This document shows, piece after piece, positions 56,162 to 64,000 of a stretch of 64,000 nucleotides of DNA (within the stretch, counting starts at the first letter, position 1; each line of letters opens with the position of its first letter). Source of the stretch: Fodinibius sp034521915. GTDB taxonomy: Bacteria > Bacteroidota > Rhodothermia > Balneolales > Balneolaceae. Location: the NCBI RefSeq assembly GCF_034521915.1, contig NZ_JAXHLU010000008.1:1-64000 (forward strand), given 5' to 3'. The position numbers were made by a program, and so were the translations under genes. Under the pieces are notes generated by a model. It saw only the letters and a list, made by a program, of their open reading frames with translations, was not told the origin of the DNA and ran no database searches.

Positions 56162-58882
56162 CTAATTTTTCTGTTCTTGTTCAGCTCGATAGTACTCTCG
56201 CAGAACGTAATGTAATATTCCGCCATTGCGATAATAGTCTACCTCAACAGGGGTATCTATACGACAAATCGTTTCAAAAGAAACTATTTCCCCGTTTTCT
56301 TTTTTGGCTTCAACGTTCACCATCTGTTGTGCTTTTAGCTCGTCATCCAAATGGATATCAAATTCTTCCGAACCATCCAGTCCAAGGGTATCCGCTGATT
56401 CTCCTTCTTTGAACTGCAGCGGAAGTACCCCCATTCCAACAAGGTTAGAACGGTGAATCCGTTCGTACGAGGTGGCAATTACTGCCTCAACGCCCAGCAA
56501 AATAGTACCTTTGGCGGCCCAGTCTCGTGATGAGCCTGTACCGTACTGATCTCCAGCCAGTGCAACCAGCGGCGTATCGTCTTCCTTATACCGCATAGCC
56601 GCATCGTAGATAGTCGTGATCTCATCTTCGGGGAAGTATTTGGTATATCCGCCCTCTTTACCCGGAGCCAGCTGATTTTTAAATCGCACGTTTGCAAACG
56701 TACCGCGAGTCATCACGCGATCGTTACCCCGACGCGATCCATAAGAGTTGAAATCTTTCGGCTCAACACCGTGCTCAATTAGGTACTTACCAGCAGGACT
56801 ATCTTTAGGAATATTTCCTGCCGGTGAAATGTGATCGGTAGTGATAGAATCACCCACTTTTACCAATGCACGCGCACCGTTAATTGATGTAATGGGATCG
56901 GGATCTTCGCCCATATCCATGAAGAATGGCGGCTCCTGAATGTACGTTGATTCATCTTTCCATTCATAAAGCTCTCCTCCGCCAACTGGAATTTCATCCC
57001 ACTCCTCGGATTTAAAAATATCACCATACTGCTTTTCAAAAAGCTCGGGACGAATAGCATTATCGAGATGCTCGGCAATCTCTTCGGATGTTGGCCATAT
57101 ATCTTTGAGATATACATCATTGCCATCCTTGTCTTTGCCAAGCGGTTCATTTTCGAGATCAATATCTACAGTACCCGCCAATGCATAAGCTACCACCAAC
57201 GGCGGCGAAGCCAAATAATTAGCTTTCACATAGGGATGGATTCGTCCTTCAAAGTTTCGGTTACCCGAAAGTACGCCTGCTACAATCAGGTCTCCTTCTT
57301 TCACCGCATTTTCAACCGCTTGGGGCAATGGTCCTGAGTTGCCGATACAGGTTGTACATCCATAGCCCACCAGGTTAAATCCAAGTCGATCCATATAATC
57401 CGTAAGTCCGGCTTCATCAAGATAATCGGTAACTACACGAGAACCGGGCGCCAAGGAAGTCTTAACATAAGGAGGAACTTCCAAGCCTTTTTCGAACGCT
57501 TTCTTCGCTACAATTCCAGCTCCCAACATTACACTTGGGTTCGATGTATTTGTGCAGGATGTAATGGCAGCAATTACCACATCACCATGCTCCATCTCAA
57601 TCTCCTCTCCATTTTTAAACGTGCCTTTATTCGCCAGCTTCTCCTGCGCCAAGTTGAATCCCATAGTAGGATCATCACTAGTCAGACTGCTCTCAAACGT
57701 TTTTTTCATATTGGGCAACGCAATGCGGTCGTGCGGAAGCTTGGGACCGGCCAGCGAGGTTTCCACATCACCGAGATCAAGCTCCAGTGTATCCGTAAAT
57801 TCGGGATCGGTCATATCATCAGTATGATATAATCCCTGCTCTTTCATATATCGCTCAACCATTTCTACATGCTCCGGATCGCGACCAGTGCGACGCATAT
57901 AGCGCATAGCCTCATCATCCATCGGGAAGAATCCCATTGTTGCACCGTATTCCGGAGACATATTGGCAATGGTCGCACGATCGGGCAGACTCATATGGCT
58001 CAGACCATCACCATAAAACTCTACAAATTTACCAACTACGCCGTGCTTTCGAAGCATCTGCGTTACTGTAAGCGTCAAGTCGGTTGCCGTAATGCCTTCG
58101 CGCAATTTTCCGGTCAACTTCATCCCCACTACTTCGGGCACGAGCATATATATAGGTTGTCCCAACATGGCAGCTTCCGCTTCGATACCGCCAACGCCCC
58201 AGCCCAAAATACCCAGACCGTTAATCATGGTCGTATGAGAATCAGTCCCCACAAGCGTATCGGGATATACCACGGTGGTGCCATCTTCCTCTTCCCGACT
58301 AAATGCTCCTTTGGCCAGGTATTCAAGGTTCACCTGGTGGACAATACCACGCCCCGGAGGAACTACTCTAAAATTATCAAAGGATCGTTGCCCCCATTTC
58401 AGGAATTCATATCGCTCGCGGTTACGCTCAAACTCTTTCTCCACGTTGTGCATAAAGGCAAACTCTTGACCAAACTCATCAACCTGTACCGAGTGGTCAA
58501 TCACCAAGTCTACCGGCACCTGCGGGTTAATAGAAGTTGGATTCCCGCCCATGCGCTCCATCGCTGAACGCAATGCCGCCAAATCAACAATAGCAGGAAC
58601 GCCCGTAAAATCCTGCAGTACAACCCGTGAAGGCTTAAACGGAATTTCGCCCTGAGGATTTTTTGCATTGTAATTGGCCAATACTTCAACGTCATCATCG
58701 GAAACAACATAGCCATCGTGTTCTCTGAGTACCGATTCCAGCAAAACACGAATTGTAAATGGCAAGTTGCTAATATTATCGTATCCAAGCTCTTCCAGTT
58801 TTTTCAAACTATACAGGTGCGCTTGGCCAGCTCCTGTATCGAATGGGATTTTGGTCTGTAAAAATTTATTCTCTTTACTCAT
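56162..58882 (-). CDS. acnA: aconitate hydratase (AcnA type)
   Basis: The start is set to ATG 58882 (MSKENKFLQ); an in-frame TTG at 58906 would add 8 residues. The iron-sulfur ligands lie in SCTNTSNPSVM and GCTTCIGNSGPL, and the C-terminal swivel domain has YGTGSSRDWAAKG and ERIHRSNLVGMGVLPLQF. At about 906 residues it matches the AcnA/IRP class, which isomerises citrate and isocitrate and can bind RNA as an apoprotein. It is a single-gene unit on the minus strand. Confidence 0.96.
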   Translation of the reverse strand: MSKENKFLQTKIPFDTGAGQAHLYSLKKLEELGYDNISNLPFTIRVLLESVLREHDGYVVSDDDVEVLANYNAKNPQGEIPFKPSRVVLQDFTGVPAIVDLAALRSAMERMGGNPTSINPQVPVDLVIDHSVQVDEFGQEFAFMHNVEKEFERNRERYEFLKWGQRSFDNFRVVPPGRGIVHQVNLEYLAKGAFSREEEDGTTVVYPDTLVGTDSHTTMINGLGILGWGVGGIEAEAAMLGQPIYMLVPEVVGMKLTGKLREGITATDLTLTVTQMLRKHGVVGKFVEFYGDGLSHMSLPDRATIANMSPEYGATMGFFPMDDEAMRYMRRTGRDPEHVEMVERYMKEQGLYHTDDMTDPEFTDTLELDLGDVETSLAGPKLPHDRIALPNMKKTFESSLTSDDPTMGFNLAQEKLANKGTFKNGEEIEMEHGDVVIAAITSCTNTSNPSVMLGAGIVAKKAFEKGLEVPPYVKTSLAPGSRVVTDYLDEAGLTDYMDRLGFNLVGYGCTTCIGNSGPLPQAVENAVKEGDLIVAGVLSGNRNFEGRIHPYVKANYLASPPLVVAYALAGTVDIDLENEPLGKDKDGNDVYLKDIWPTSEEIAEHLDNAIRPELFEKQYGDIFKSEEWDEIPVGGGELYEWKDESTYIQEPPFFMDMGEDPDPITSINGARALVKVGDSITTDHISPAGNIPKDSPAGKYLIEHGVEPKDFNSYGSRRGNDRVMTRGTFANVRFKNQLAPGKEGGYTKYFPEDEITTIYDAAMRYKEDDTPLVALAGDQYGTGSSRDWAAKGTILLGVEAVIATSYERIHRSNLVGMGVLPLQFKEGESADTLGLDGSEEFDIHLDDELKAQQMVNVEAKKENGEIVSFETICRIDTPVEVDYYRNGGILHYVLREYYRAEQEQKN

Positions 58883-59079
58883 GGCATCTCGATTGTCCTT
58901 TTTCAACTTTGTTTGGCCTATTTTAAGGAGGCCTTTCTATAGCTGAAAGGTACAATTAATTTTTAAGAATATCTTATCTTAAACTCCAGTTTTTTCTATT
59001 ACAACATATAAATTAAGACACCGATATGACCGAAATTTCAGTCTCAAATAGTGCTTAGAAAATATTCATAACTTCACCG

Positions 59080-59110
59080 TTGCAAATGGATATAAATAAG
59101 CCTATTTTTC
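59080..59110 (+). promoter_or_regulatory. promoter for rplM-rpsI
   Basis: TTG at 59080, a 20-base spacer and TATTTTTC at 59103-59110 match the Bacteroidota-type pattern except for the last base. The rplM start codon is 40 bases further on. Confidence 0.55.
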
Positions 59111-59149
59111 GAGACTTCACATAAAAGCAATTATAAACAAGTTTTAACC

Positions 59150-59593
59150 GTGGATACTAACAGTTACAAGACCTACTCCCCTAAACCGAGTGATATCGAA
59201 AAGAATTGGGTTCTTGTTGATGCCGAAGATAAGGCGCTCGGAAGAGTTGCTTCCAAAGTAGCAAGTCTACTTAGAGGCAAGCATAAGCCTAACTTCGCTC
59301 CTCATATGGACACCGGTGACAACGTTGTTGTAATCAATGCCAGCAAAGTTAAACTGAGCGGCAAGAAACTACAACAGAAAGAATATTTCAGTTATTCCGG
59401 ATATCCCGGCAGCGAACGTTTCACTTCGGCAGAAGAGATGCTGGACCACAATCCCGAACTGGTTATTAAAAAAGCTGTAAAAGGAATGTTGCCAAAGAAC
59501 AAGATGGGCGACAAGCTTATGACCAATATTCGGATTTATGCCGGTCCGGTTCATGAACAAGAAGCACAACAACCAGAAAAAATCGAGCTTTAA
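59150..59593 (+). CDS. rplM: 50S ribosomal protein L13
   Basis: The 147-residue protein starts at GTG 59150; no ATG is near. It has WVLVDAEDKALGRVASKVAS, the VINASKVKLSGKK segment and the MLPKNKMGDKLM block, all standard. It binds 23S rRNA early in assembly. The rpsI gene follows by 6 bases, the usual pair. Confidence 0.96.
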   Translation: MDTNSYKTYSPKPSDIEKNWVLVDAEDKALGRVASKVASLLRGKHKPNFAPHMDTGDNVVVINASKVKLSGKKLQQKEYFSYSGYPGSERFTSAEEMLDHNPELVIKKAVKGMLPKNKMGDKLMTNIRIYAGPVHEQEAQQPEKIEL

Positions 59594-59599
59594 TCACGA

Positions 59600-59986
59600 A
59601 TGGAACAGAAAAATTTCATCGGAAGAAGAAAAACTTCTACTGCGCGACTCTATATTCAATCTGGATCAGGTGAGTTTGTTGTAAACAAACGACCTCTGGA
59701 TGAATACTTTTGCACTCAGGCACATCGCAATATAGCCAAGCTTCCGCTTGACGTTACCGAATCTGACGGACAGTTTGATATCTTGGTAAATGTAAGCGGC
59801 GGTGGCATCACCGGACAATCCGGCGCTATCCAACACGCTTTGGCTCGTGCTCTTGATGATCACAACGAAGAGTGGCACGATGTTTTGAAAGCACATGATC
59901 TGCTTACACGCGACGATCGTATGGTAGAACGCAAGAAATACGGTCAACCTGGTGCTCGTAAGAAGTTCCAGTTCTCCAAGCGTTAA
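59600..59986 (+). CDS. rpsI: 30S ribosomal protein S9
   Basis: The 128-residue protein has FIGRRKTSTARLYIQSG at the start, VSGGGITGQSGAIQHALARAL in the middle and the C-terminal KKYGQPGARKKFQFSKR, whose end reaches the P-site tRNA. It forms an operon with rplM. Confidence 0.97.
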   Translation: MEQKNFIGRRKTSTARLYIQSGSGEFVVNKRPLDEYFCTQAHRNIAKLPLDVTESDGQFDILVNVSGGGITGQSGAIQHALARALDDHNEEWHDVLKAHDLLTRDDRMVERKKYGQPGARKKFQFSKR

Positions 59987-60040
59987 TAGATCGCGCTTAC
60001 ACGTTTTCTTTTTCCACACGTTACAAAATTCAATCACACA

Positions 60041-60108
60041 TATGCAGCTACTCAGTGCGCCGAGTGTTCCAACAACTGTTGGGATTAGCGCCGGGGATGA
60101 TCTGCATA
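60041..60108 (+). promoter_or_regulatory. structured leader RNA upstream of rpsB
   Basis: TATGCAG (60041) pairs with CTGCATA (60102) as an outer 7-bp helix. Inside are ACTC/GAGT (60050/60062) and CCAAC/GTTGG (60069/60078) hairpins. The loop GCGC (60057) could pair with GCGC at 60088 to form a pseudoknot. The start codon lies 30 bases after the fold. Autoregulation by S2 is known for rpsB leaders in other bacteria; the exact family here is not recognised. Confidence 0.5.
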
Positions 60109-60137
60109 GAGGATTAACTCAAAAATAAATCTAACCT

Positions 60138-60986
60138 ATGCCTACTACACCTGACTTAGAAGAACTATTGAAATCCGGTGCCCATTTTGGTCACCTTACC
60201 CGCCGATGGAATCCCAAAATGAAGGAATTTATCTTCATGGAACGCAACGGGATTCACATCATTGATCTCAAAAAAACACAGAAATTTTTCCAGGAAGCAC
60301 TGGATGAAGTTACCAAACTTGCCCGGGCCGGAAAAAATGTCCTTTTTGTCGGTACCAAAAAGCAAGCTCAAGACATTGTTAGAACAGAAGCCATCCGATG
60401 TGGGATGCCTTTTGTTACTCACCGTTGGTTAGGAGGAATGATGACCAACTTCAGTACTGTCAAAAAGAGCATCTCTCGTATGGAAGAAATCGATCGTATG
60501 AGTAAAGACGGTACCTTTGACGAGCTTACAAAGAAAGAGGCTCTCATGCTGGAGCGTGAGTATGATAAGCTTGAAAACACCTTGGGCGGTATTGCCAATA
60601 TGGGACATCTTCCCGGCGCAATCTTTGTTGTTGATACCATTAAAGAGGACATCGCCGTAAATGAAGCGGTTAAACTAAATATCCCCCTTATTGCAATGGT
60701 TGATACCAACAGTGATCCCGATATTCCGGATTACATTATTCCCTGCAATGATGATTCTGCTCGCAGCATTCAGCTTGTCACTTCTAAAATTGCCGATGCT
60801 ATTATTGAAGGTAACGCCGAGCGTGAAGCCCAAAGTGAGGAGCAAATAATGGATCAGGCTACAGAAGAAGCGCGTAAAGCTGAAGAGCAACAGGTAAAAG
60901 AAAAAACCAAAGCTACAGGTAAACGCCGTAAACGTCGCAAGAAGAAAGATTCCAGTGACGACGATTCTTCGAACGAAGAAGAGTGA
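60138..60986 (+). CDS. rpsB: 30S ribosomal protein S2
   Basis: The 282-residue protein has the typical LLKSGAHFGHLTRRWNPKM start, FVGTKKQAQDIV, THRWLGGMMTNF, and PDYIIPCNDDSARSIQLVTS. The tail of about 50 residues is Lys/Arg/Glu-rich and longer than in E. coli, as in many Bacteroidota. It is followed by tsf with a 65-base gap, the common pair. Confidence 0.96.
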   Translation: MPTTPDLEELLKSGAHFGHLTRRWNPKMKEFIFMERNGIHIIDLKKTQKFFQEALDEVTKLARAGKNVLFVGTKKQAQDIVRTEAIRCGMPFVTHRWLGGMMTNFSTVKKSISRMEEIDRMSKDGTFDELTKKEALMLEREYDKLENTLGGIANMGHLPGAIFVVDTIKEDIAVNEAVKLNIPLIAMVDTNSDPDIPDYIIPCNDDSARSIQLVTSKIADAIIEGNAEREAQSEEQIMDQATEEARKAEEQQVKEKTKATGKRRKRRKKKDSSDDDSSNEEE

Positions 60987-61051
60987 TAAACGGCTGTACT
61001 GTACTATTCTCTTAAACTTAGAACAACAATTTAAATAGCGTAACTCGAACA

Positions 61052-61885
61052 ATGAGTATTTCTGCAAAAGACGTAAAAGAACTACGCGAACAGACTGGAG
61101 CAGGCATGATGGACTGCAAAAAGGCCCTCCAAGAAGCTGACGGCGATTTTGAAAAAGCAACTGAAATCCTTCGCAAAAAGGGACAACAACTTTCTGAAAA
61201 GCGATCTGATCGTGAAGCCAATCAAGGTTTGATTGTTACGCGCGTAAGCGATGACGGAAGTAAAGCCGCAGCACTCGAAATTAATTGCGAAACAGATTTC
61301 GTTGCTCGTAACGATGATTTCCAAAATCGCACTCAACAATTTTTAGACATCGTATTTGAAAACCAAATCGAATCGGTTGATGAGCTTCTTGAAACCGATT
61401 ATGAAGGACTTTCTATTGCCGATCACGTAAAAGACATGGTTGGTAAAATCGGTGAAAAAATTAAGATTAACCGCGTTTTATATGCTGAAACAGACGGTTC
61501 CTTTATCTCTTATATTCATCCCGGAAATCAACTTGGTGTATTGGTTGAGTTCGAAGATGAGGTAGAAGATCCGGAAATTGGCAAAGATGTAGCCATGCAG
61601 ATTGCGGCAATGAATCCGTTGGCCGTAACACGAGAAGGCGTTGATAGCTCAATCGTTGAAAAAGAACTCGAAATTGCCAAAGACCAACTTCTTGAAGAAG
61701 GAAAATCTGAAGAAATTGCTGAAAAGGCTTCACAAGGTAAATTACGACGCTTTTATGAAGAACGCGTTCTCCTGGAACAAAAGTTTGTGAAGGATAACAG
61801 TCTCTCTGTTGAGGAGTATCTCAAAAACAATGATACTCCGCTGGTTAAGTCGTTCCATCGACTCCAGCTCGGCGATGACTCGTAA
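61052..61885 (+). CDS. tsf: elongation factor Ts
   Basis: The 277-residue protein has the N-terminal LREQTGAGMMDCKKALQEAD and the core EINCETDFVARNDDF, both diagnostic. It is the exchange factor that recycles EF-Tu by GDP release. The length is close to that of E. coli Ts. A terminator follows 15 bases after the stop. Confidence 0.97.
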   Translation: MSISAKDVKELREQTGAGMMDCKKALQEADGDFEKATEILRKKGQQLSEKRSDREANQGLIVTRVSDDGSKAAALEINCETDFVARNDDFQNRTQQFLDIVFENQIESVDELLETDYEGLSIADHVKDMVGKIGEKIKINRVLYAETDGSFISYIHPGNQLGVLVEFEDEVEDPEIGKDVAMQIAAMNPLAVTREGVDSSIVEKELEIAKDQLLEEGKSEEIAEKASQGKLRRFYEERVLLEQKFVKDNSLSVEEYLKNNDTPLVKSFHRLQLGDDS

Positions 61886-61900
61886 TCATTTTGATTCGCA

Positions 61901-61927
61901 AAAAGGCTACCGATTCGGTAGCCTTTT
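61901..61927 (+). terminator. intrinsic terminator after tsf
   Basis: A 13-bp perfect stem AAAAGGCTACCGA/TCGGTAGCCTTTT with a very small loop is followed by further T. It closes the rpsB-tsf unit. Confidence 0.9.
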
Positions 61928-62006
61928 TTTTATGCTTAAGGGATTATAATATTGATAAGATCGTATTTAAAAGACAGTCAACTCAATAATTAACAAGGGT
62001 AAAAAA

Positions 62007-62732
62007 GTGAAGAGCAAATATCATCGGATTTTATTAAAAGTAAGCGGAGAAGCACTTTTAGGTGAACAGGGACACGGCATTGACGGAGATATTCTTACCC
62101 AGTACTCTGAGGAAATCAAGTCTATTCATGACGAAGGATTCGAGGTCTCTGTCGTCGTAGGAGGAGGAAATATCTTTAGAGGTGTCAAGGGCGCTACAGA
62201 AGGTATGGATCGCGTACAAGGCGATTATATGGGCATGCTTGCTACCATGATTAATAGTATGGCTCTGCAGGATTCTATGGAACGAATGGGGGTACAAACG
62301 CGCCTGATGTCGGCCATCAGGATGGAAGAAATCGCCGAGCCCTATATTCGCCGTCGTGCCACCCGACACCTCGAAAAAGGACGGGTTGTGATTTTTGGTG
62401 CCGGTACCGGAAATCCCTATTTCACGACTGATACGGCTGCTTCACTTCGCGCAATCGAAATTGAAGCTGATATTATTCTCAAAGGAACTCGTGTTGACGG
62501 TATTTTTGATTCTGATCCGGAACTTAATCCCGATGCTGAAAAATTTCCCACTATTACCGGCGAAGAAGTGCTTAGTCGGCAGCTGGATATTATGGATTTA
62601 ACAGCATTTACTCTATGTCGCGAAAATAAAACGCCTATCATCGTTTTTGATATGAACAAAGTTGGAAACCTGAAAAAAGTCTTACAGGAAGATACATCAG
62701 TCGGAACAAAGGTGGTTTGGGAAGATTCGTAG
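62007..62732 (+). CDS. pyrH: UMP kinase
   Basis: The 241-residue protein starts at GTG 62007 (MKSKYHRILLKVSGEALLG). The amino-acid-kinase fold is visible in VVVGGGNIFRGVKG, the uridine-binding GTGNPYFTTDTAA and the end MNKVGNLKKVL. It phosphorylates UMP to UDP. It lies between tsf and frr, the order common in bacteria, with its own short leader. Confidence 0.97.
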   Translation: MKSKYHRILLKVSGEALLGEQGHGIDGDILTQYSEEIKSIHDEGFEVSVVVGGGNIFRGVKGATEGMDRVQGDYMGMLATMINSMALQDSMERMGVQTRLMSAIRMEEIAEPYIRRRATRHLEKGRVVIFGAGTGNPYFTTDTAASLRAIEIEADIILKGTRVDGIFDSDPELNPDAEKFPTITGEEVLSRQLDIMDLTAFTLCRENKTPIIVFDMNKVGNLKKVLQEDTSVGTKVVWEDS

Positions 62733-62799
62733 ATTTCTTAAATTCATTTTGATTAAACAATAGCATCATCAAAAAAGAATTAAACAACACGCGAATATT

Positions 62800-63369
62800 A
62801 TGATACCACCAGAGTTAGAGCCCATTATTAAATCTGCTGATAAAAAAATGAATCAGGCTGTCGCACACTATAAAAAAGAACTATCTCATATTCGCGCCGG
62901 TAAAGCTCAACCTTCGATTCTTGATGGTGTAAAGGTTGATTATTATGGATCGCAAACACCGTTAAACCAGTTGGCAAACGTCAGTGCTCCCGAAGCTCGT
63001 CTCCTTACCGTAGAACCGTTTGATAAATCTGCCATGGAAGATATCGAAAAGGCCATTATGGCTGCCGGGTTGGGATTAAATCCAAATAATGATGGAAATA
63101 TTATTCGGATACCGTTACCAATACTTTCTGAAGAACGACGTAAAGAACTTGTGAAGCGTGTAAATGAACTTGCTGAAGAAGCACGCATTTCAATCCGTAA
63201 TACTCGTCGTGATGCCAACGATGAGGTCAAAAAGAAAGTACAGAAAGAATCACTTCCTGAAGATTCTCTCTATGAGGCCGAAGATGAAATTCAAAAATTA
63301 ACCGATCAGCATACCGACAAGGTGGAAGACCTTTCTGAGAAGAAGGAAAAAGAAATCATGACCGTCTGA
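62800..63369 (+). CDS. frr: ribosome recycling factor
   Basis: The 189-residue protein has HYKKELSHIRAGKAQPSIL, the hinge VDYYGSQTPLNQLANVSAPE, and IRIPLPILSEERRKELVKRV plus a long C-terminal helix. It splits post-termination ribosomes with EF-G. It sits 67 bases after pyrH. Confidence 0.97.
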   Translation: MIPPELEPIIKSADKKMNQAVAHYKKELSHIRAGKAQPSILDGVKVDYYGSQTPLNQLANVSAPEARLLTVEPFDKSAMEDIEKAIMAAGLGLNPNNDGNIIRIPLPILSEERRKELVKRVNELAEEARISIRNTRRDANDEVKKKVQKESLPEDSLYEAEDEIQKLTDQHTDKVEDLSEKKEKEIMTV

Positions 63370-63383
63370 TCTAAGTTGCAGGA

Positions 63384-63577
63384 TACAGGTTGCATGTTTA
63401 AAGTTTCCTTATGTGGCATAGACCTCAATTTTTGATAGCCAAATAGATTTAAGAACCTTCCTTAGGAAATTAATTTTTAATTTAGCTGTATCCTTTTTTA
63501 GTACTAATTGAATTTTGATGTTATTAATACAGAGCCAAGGTTATAACTAACCTGAAACCCGTAACTTGTAACCTGTA
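63384..63577. repeat. imperfect inverted repeat between frr and smc
   Basis: TACAGGTTGCA at 63384-63394 and TGTAACCTGTA at 63567-63577 are inverted with 9 of 11 matching positions. The 172-base interior has no gene. Related short words (GTAACTTGTAACC) repeat near the right end. It may be a decayed small repeat element. Confidence 0.3.
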
Positions 63578-63578
63578 A

Positions 63579-64000
63579 ATGTATATATCCGAACTTGAAC
63601 TTCAGGGCTTCAAGAGTTTTGCCTACAAAACCAATGTCACTTTTGATAAAGGCATAACAGCAATTGTAGGACCCAACGGCTGCGGCAAATCCAATATTGT
63701 TGATGCCATGCGATGGGTCCTCGGCGAACAGCGCCCTACCCTACTTCGCTCTTCAAGCATGTCGAACGTTATCTTTAACGGGACTGCCAAGAAGAATGCC
63801 CTGGGTATGGCAGAGGTCTACCTTACGTTTATCAATAACAAAGGCCTGCTGCCCACCGAATATAACGAAGTTACCATTGGTCGACGCTTGTATCGGTCGG
63901 GGGAAAGTGAGTACCTCATCAACGGGACGACCTGCCGGCTAAAGGATATCACCGACCTGTTTATGGATACCGGGATGAGCTCGGACGCTTACTCGGTAAT
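63579..64000 (+). CDS. smc: chromosome segregation protein SMC, 3' partial
   Basis: ATG 63579 opens MYISELELQGFKSFAYKT, followed by the Walker A GPNGCGKSNIVDAMRWVLGE and ERxLRS-type residues, then a conserved N-terminal SMC head (FNGTAKKNALGMAEVYLTF, RLYRSGESEYLINGT). The frame runs off the window at residue 140 of an expected 1,150-1,200. SMC compacts and segregates chromosomes. Confidence 0.93.
   Translation, partial: MYISELELQGFKSFAYKTNVTFDKGITAIVGPNGCGKSNIVDAMRWVLGEQRPTLLRSSSMSNVIFNGTAKKNALGMAEVYLTFINNKGLLPTEYNEVTIGRRLYRSGESEYLINGTTCRLKDITDLFMDTGMSSDAYSV

Noticed and set aside
57869..58567. A 232-residue plus-strand open frame inside acnA
   Set aside because: The aconitase frame on the minus strand has all iron-sulfur ligands; the plus-strand product shows no motif.

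Overview
The window looks like a chromosomal segment of a moderately AT-rich member of Balneolota/Rhodothermota (Balneolaceae-like). This placement is inferred from gene content and style. Several promoters match the Bacteroidota-type pattern TTG-N19-21-TAnnTTTG, the tRNA genes do not encode CCA, and the tRNA/tuf/secE/nusG/rplKAJL/rpoBC block is arranged as in that group.

Region 1 (1 to about 9,700) is the right-hand end of an integrated phage-like element. It ends in a tyrosine recombinase gene that abuts the 3' end of a CAT-anticodon tRNA gene. It carries virion-type genes (1-4,645), then a dense cell-envelope and lysis module: an SLT-type lysozyme, a tail-anchored Pro/Lys/Arg-rich protein, a tail-anchored peptidoglycan-binding protein, small membrane proteins, a CHAP endolysin, a lipoprotein with a C-terminal membrane helix (unimolecular-spanin topology) and a zinc-ribbon protein. 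I see no portal, terminase or tape-measure gene, so a tailless, possibly membrane-containing virus is a reasonable hypothesis. Frameshifts are very dense in the first 4.6 kb and become rarer to the right. Single frameshifts in rarA and in the essential rpoC suggest sequencing or assembly error more than biological decay.

Region 2 (9,700-26,900): two tRNA genes; a lone receiver-domain protein followed by an M1-family lipoprotein peptidase; a two-component pair (histidine kinase plus OmpR-type regulator); an FMN reductase; rarA; a small transaldolase; an RND efflux set (adaptor plus two tandem permeases) behind a perfect palindrome; and a YtxH-type membrane protein.

Region 3 (26,950-43,200, minus strand): the transcription/translation block reads tRNA-Thr, tRNA-Tyr, tRNA-Gly, tRNA-Thr, tuf, tRNA-Trp, secE, nusG, rplK, rplA, rplJ, rplL, rpoB, rpoC. 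A near-perfect promoter precedes it, and hairpins lie ahead of rplK and between rplL and rpoB. The tuf gene is strikingly GC-rich compared with everything around it. Upstream on the same strand is a second operon, queA-ispD-ispF-dedA, with its own promoter.

Region 4 (43,200-54,800, plus strand): tRNA-Ser, a small secreted protein, a LytR_C protein, rsfS, a lipoprotein, a 2-hydroxyacid dehydrogenase, a giant multi-membrane histidine kinase, a MATE transporter, and an overlapping three-gene operon (type III polyketide synthase, methyltransferase, FAD monooxygenase) that probably makes a modified phenolic lipid, pyrone or quinone.

Region 5 (54,800-64,000): a GAF/HisKA_2 kinase and aconitase on the minus strand, then a plus-strand series rplM-rpsI, rpsB-tsf, pyrH, frr and the 5' end of smc. 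A structured leader precedes rpsB. No rRNA genes, CRISPR arrays or insertion sequences were seen.
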